The translations under genes and the position numbers were made by a program. This document shows positions 62,874-64,000 of a DNA stretch of 64,000 nt, in pieces. Within the stretch, counting starts at the first letter, position 1. Every line of letters begins with the position of its first letter. The DNA is from Betaproteobacteria bacterium (GTDB lineage: Bacteria; Pseudomonadota; Gammaproteobacteria; Burkholderiales; Rhodocyclaceae). Under the pieces are notes generated by a model. That model made no database searches. It was given only the letters and a program-made list of their open reading frames with translations, and was not told where the DNA came from. The stretch spans positions 544,595 to 608,594 of the forward strand of contig VEPL01000025.1 of assembly GCA_012026885.1 (NCBI GenBank). The letters are read 5' to 3'.

Positions 62874-62903
62874 GTTATATATCCGCCGAAATCCTTGTGT
62901 CAA
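62874..62903 (-). promoter_or_regulatory. predicted sigma70 promoter of hupB
   Basis: minus strand TTGACA, about 17-18 nt spacer, ATATAA/TATAAC. Confidence 0.65.
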
Positions 62904-62984
62904 GGGGATTTTCGGCGATTGCCGGCCTGCGGGACGGTGGTGATGGCGATGCCCGGCGGGGTGGCGCCGGGCATTCCATTCAAA

Positions 62985-63998
62985 TCAATGGGTAAGCAAG
63001 GTCTTGCCGACCGCGCTTTCGCCGGAGCCGGTCGCCGCCGCTTCGGCGGGAGCCGCTTCGGGCAGCGCTTCCGGGCGACGCTCGAGCGCGCGTTCGAGCA
63101 CCTGGTCGATCCACTTGACCGGGACGATCTCGATGCGGTTCTTGATGTTGTCCGGGATTTCCGCCAGATCCTTGACGTTCTCCTCAGGGATCAAGGCCGT
63201 CTTGAGGCCACCGCGGACGGCTGCCAGCAGCTTCTCCTTGAGCCCGCCGATGGCCAGAACCTCGCCGCGCAGGGTGATCTCGCCGGTCATCGCGATGTCG
63301 CAACGAACCGGGATGCCGGTGTAGGCAGAAACCAGCGCCGTGGAGATGGCGATGCCGGCGGAAGGGCCGTCCTTGGGCGTGGCGCCCTCGGGGAAGTGGA
63401 CGTGGATGTCGGTCTTCTCGAAGCGCTCGTCAGCAATGCCGAGCGGGCGCGCGCGGGCGCGGACGACGGTGCGCGCTGCTTCGACCGATTCCTTCATGAC
63501 ATCGCCCAGGCTACCGGTGCGCATGGTGTTGCCCTTGCCGGGCATTAGCGCGCACTCGATGGTCAGCAGTTCACCGCCAACCTCGGTCCAGGCAAGGCCG
63601 GTCACCTGGCCGACCTGGTTTTCCTTTTCGGCCATGCCGAAGGTGTAGCGGTGCACGCCCAGGAACTTGTCGAGGTTTCGGGCGTTGACGATGATCTTGG
63701 TCGCCCGTTTCTTGAGGACGATCGTCTTGACCACCTTGCGGCAGATCTTGGAAATCTCGCGCTCGAGGGCCCGCACACCTGCCTCGCGGGTGTAGTAACG
63801 GACGATATCGCGGATGGCGCTGTCGGCAACCGAGAGTTCGGTCGCCTTGACGCCATTGTTCTTCATCTGCTTCGGCAGCAGGTAGCGCATCGCGATGTTG
63901 ATCTTCTCGTCTTCGGTGTAGCCCGAGAGGCGGATGACTTCCATGCGGTCGAGCAGCGGCGCCGGGATGTTCAGCGTGTTGGCGGTGGCCACGAACAT
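62985..63998 (-). CDS. lon: ATP-dependent protease La, C-terminal part (5' end outside window)
   Basis: GVRALEREISKICRK, FPEGATPKDGPSAGIAISTALVSAYTGIPVR, GLKEKLLAAVRGG. Confidence 0.96.
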   Translation of the reverse strand: MFVATANTLNIPAPLLDRMEVIRLSGYTEDEKINIAMRYLLPKQMKNNGVKATELSVADSAIRDIVRYYTREAGVRALEREISKICRKVVKTIVLKKRATKIIVNARNLDKFLGVHRYTFGMAEKENQVGQVTGLAWTEVGGELLTIECALMPGKGNTMRTGSLGDVMKESVEAARTVVRARARPLGIADERFEKTDIHVHFPEGATPKDGPSAGIAISTALVSAYTGIPVRCDIAMTGEITLRGEVLAIGGLKEKLLAAVRGGLKTALIPEENVKDLAEIPDNIKNRIEIVPVKWIDQVLERALERRPEALPEAAPAEAAATGSGESAVGKTLLTH

Positions 63999-64000
63999 CA

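Overview
GC-rich bacterial chromosome segment, most likely a betaproteobacterium near Rhodocyclales (inferred from gene content and protein style, not searched). The 5' quarter (about 0.1-14.1 kb) is a compact Lap-type, c-di-GMP-controlled adhesin locus: lytic transglycosylase, T1SS ATPase (LapB-like), membrane fusion protein (LapC-like), LapD-like degenerate GGDEF/EAL receptor, LapG-like periplasmic protease, TolC-family OMP (LapE-like) and a giant RTX adhesin with an N-terminal retention module (LapA-like). The rest is mainly housekeeping and conserved genes (rimO, hslO, tex, rlmJ, prfC, ettA, rlhA-like, hupB, lon C-terminus), a CusCBA/CusF/CusRS-type metal efflux island, a histidine kinase/lipoprotein/sigma54-regulator operon, and two tRNAs. 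No CRISPR array, integrase, transposase or prophage was seen. Points worth a second look: an exact 470-bp internal duplication and tandem SAAG candidate LapG sites in the adhesin; an Hsp33 lacking two of its four zinc-switch cysteines; a phosphohistidine-phosphatase/Nudix fusion; a stand-alone lipoyl-domain protein with a Cys cluster; a short promoter-terminator leader before rimO; and an AT-richer methyltransferase gene whose stop codon lies inside a fragment resembling the neighbouring cusA. All domain calls are from reading the sequence; no searches were run.
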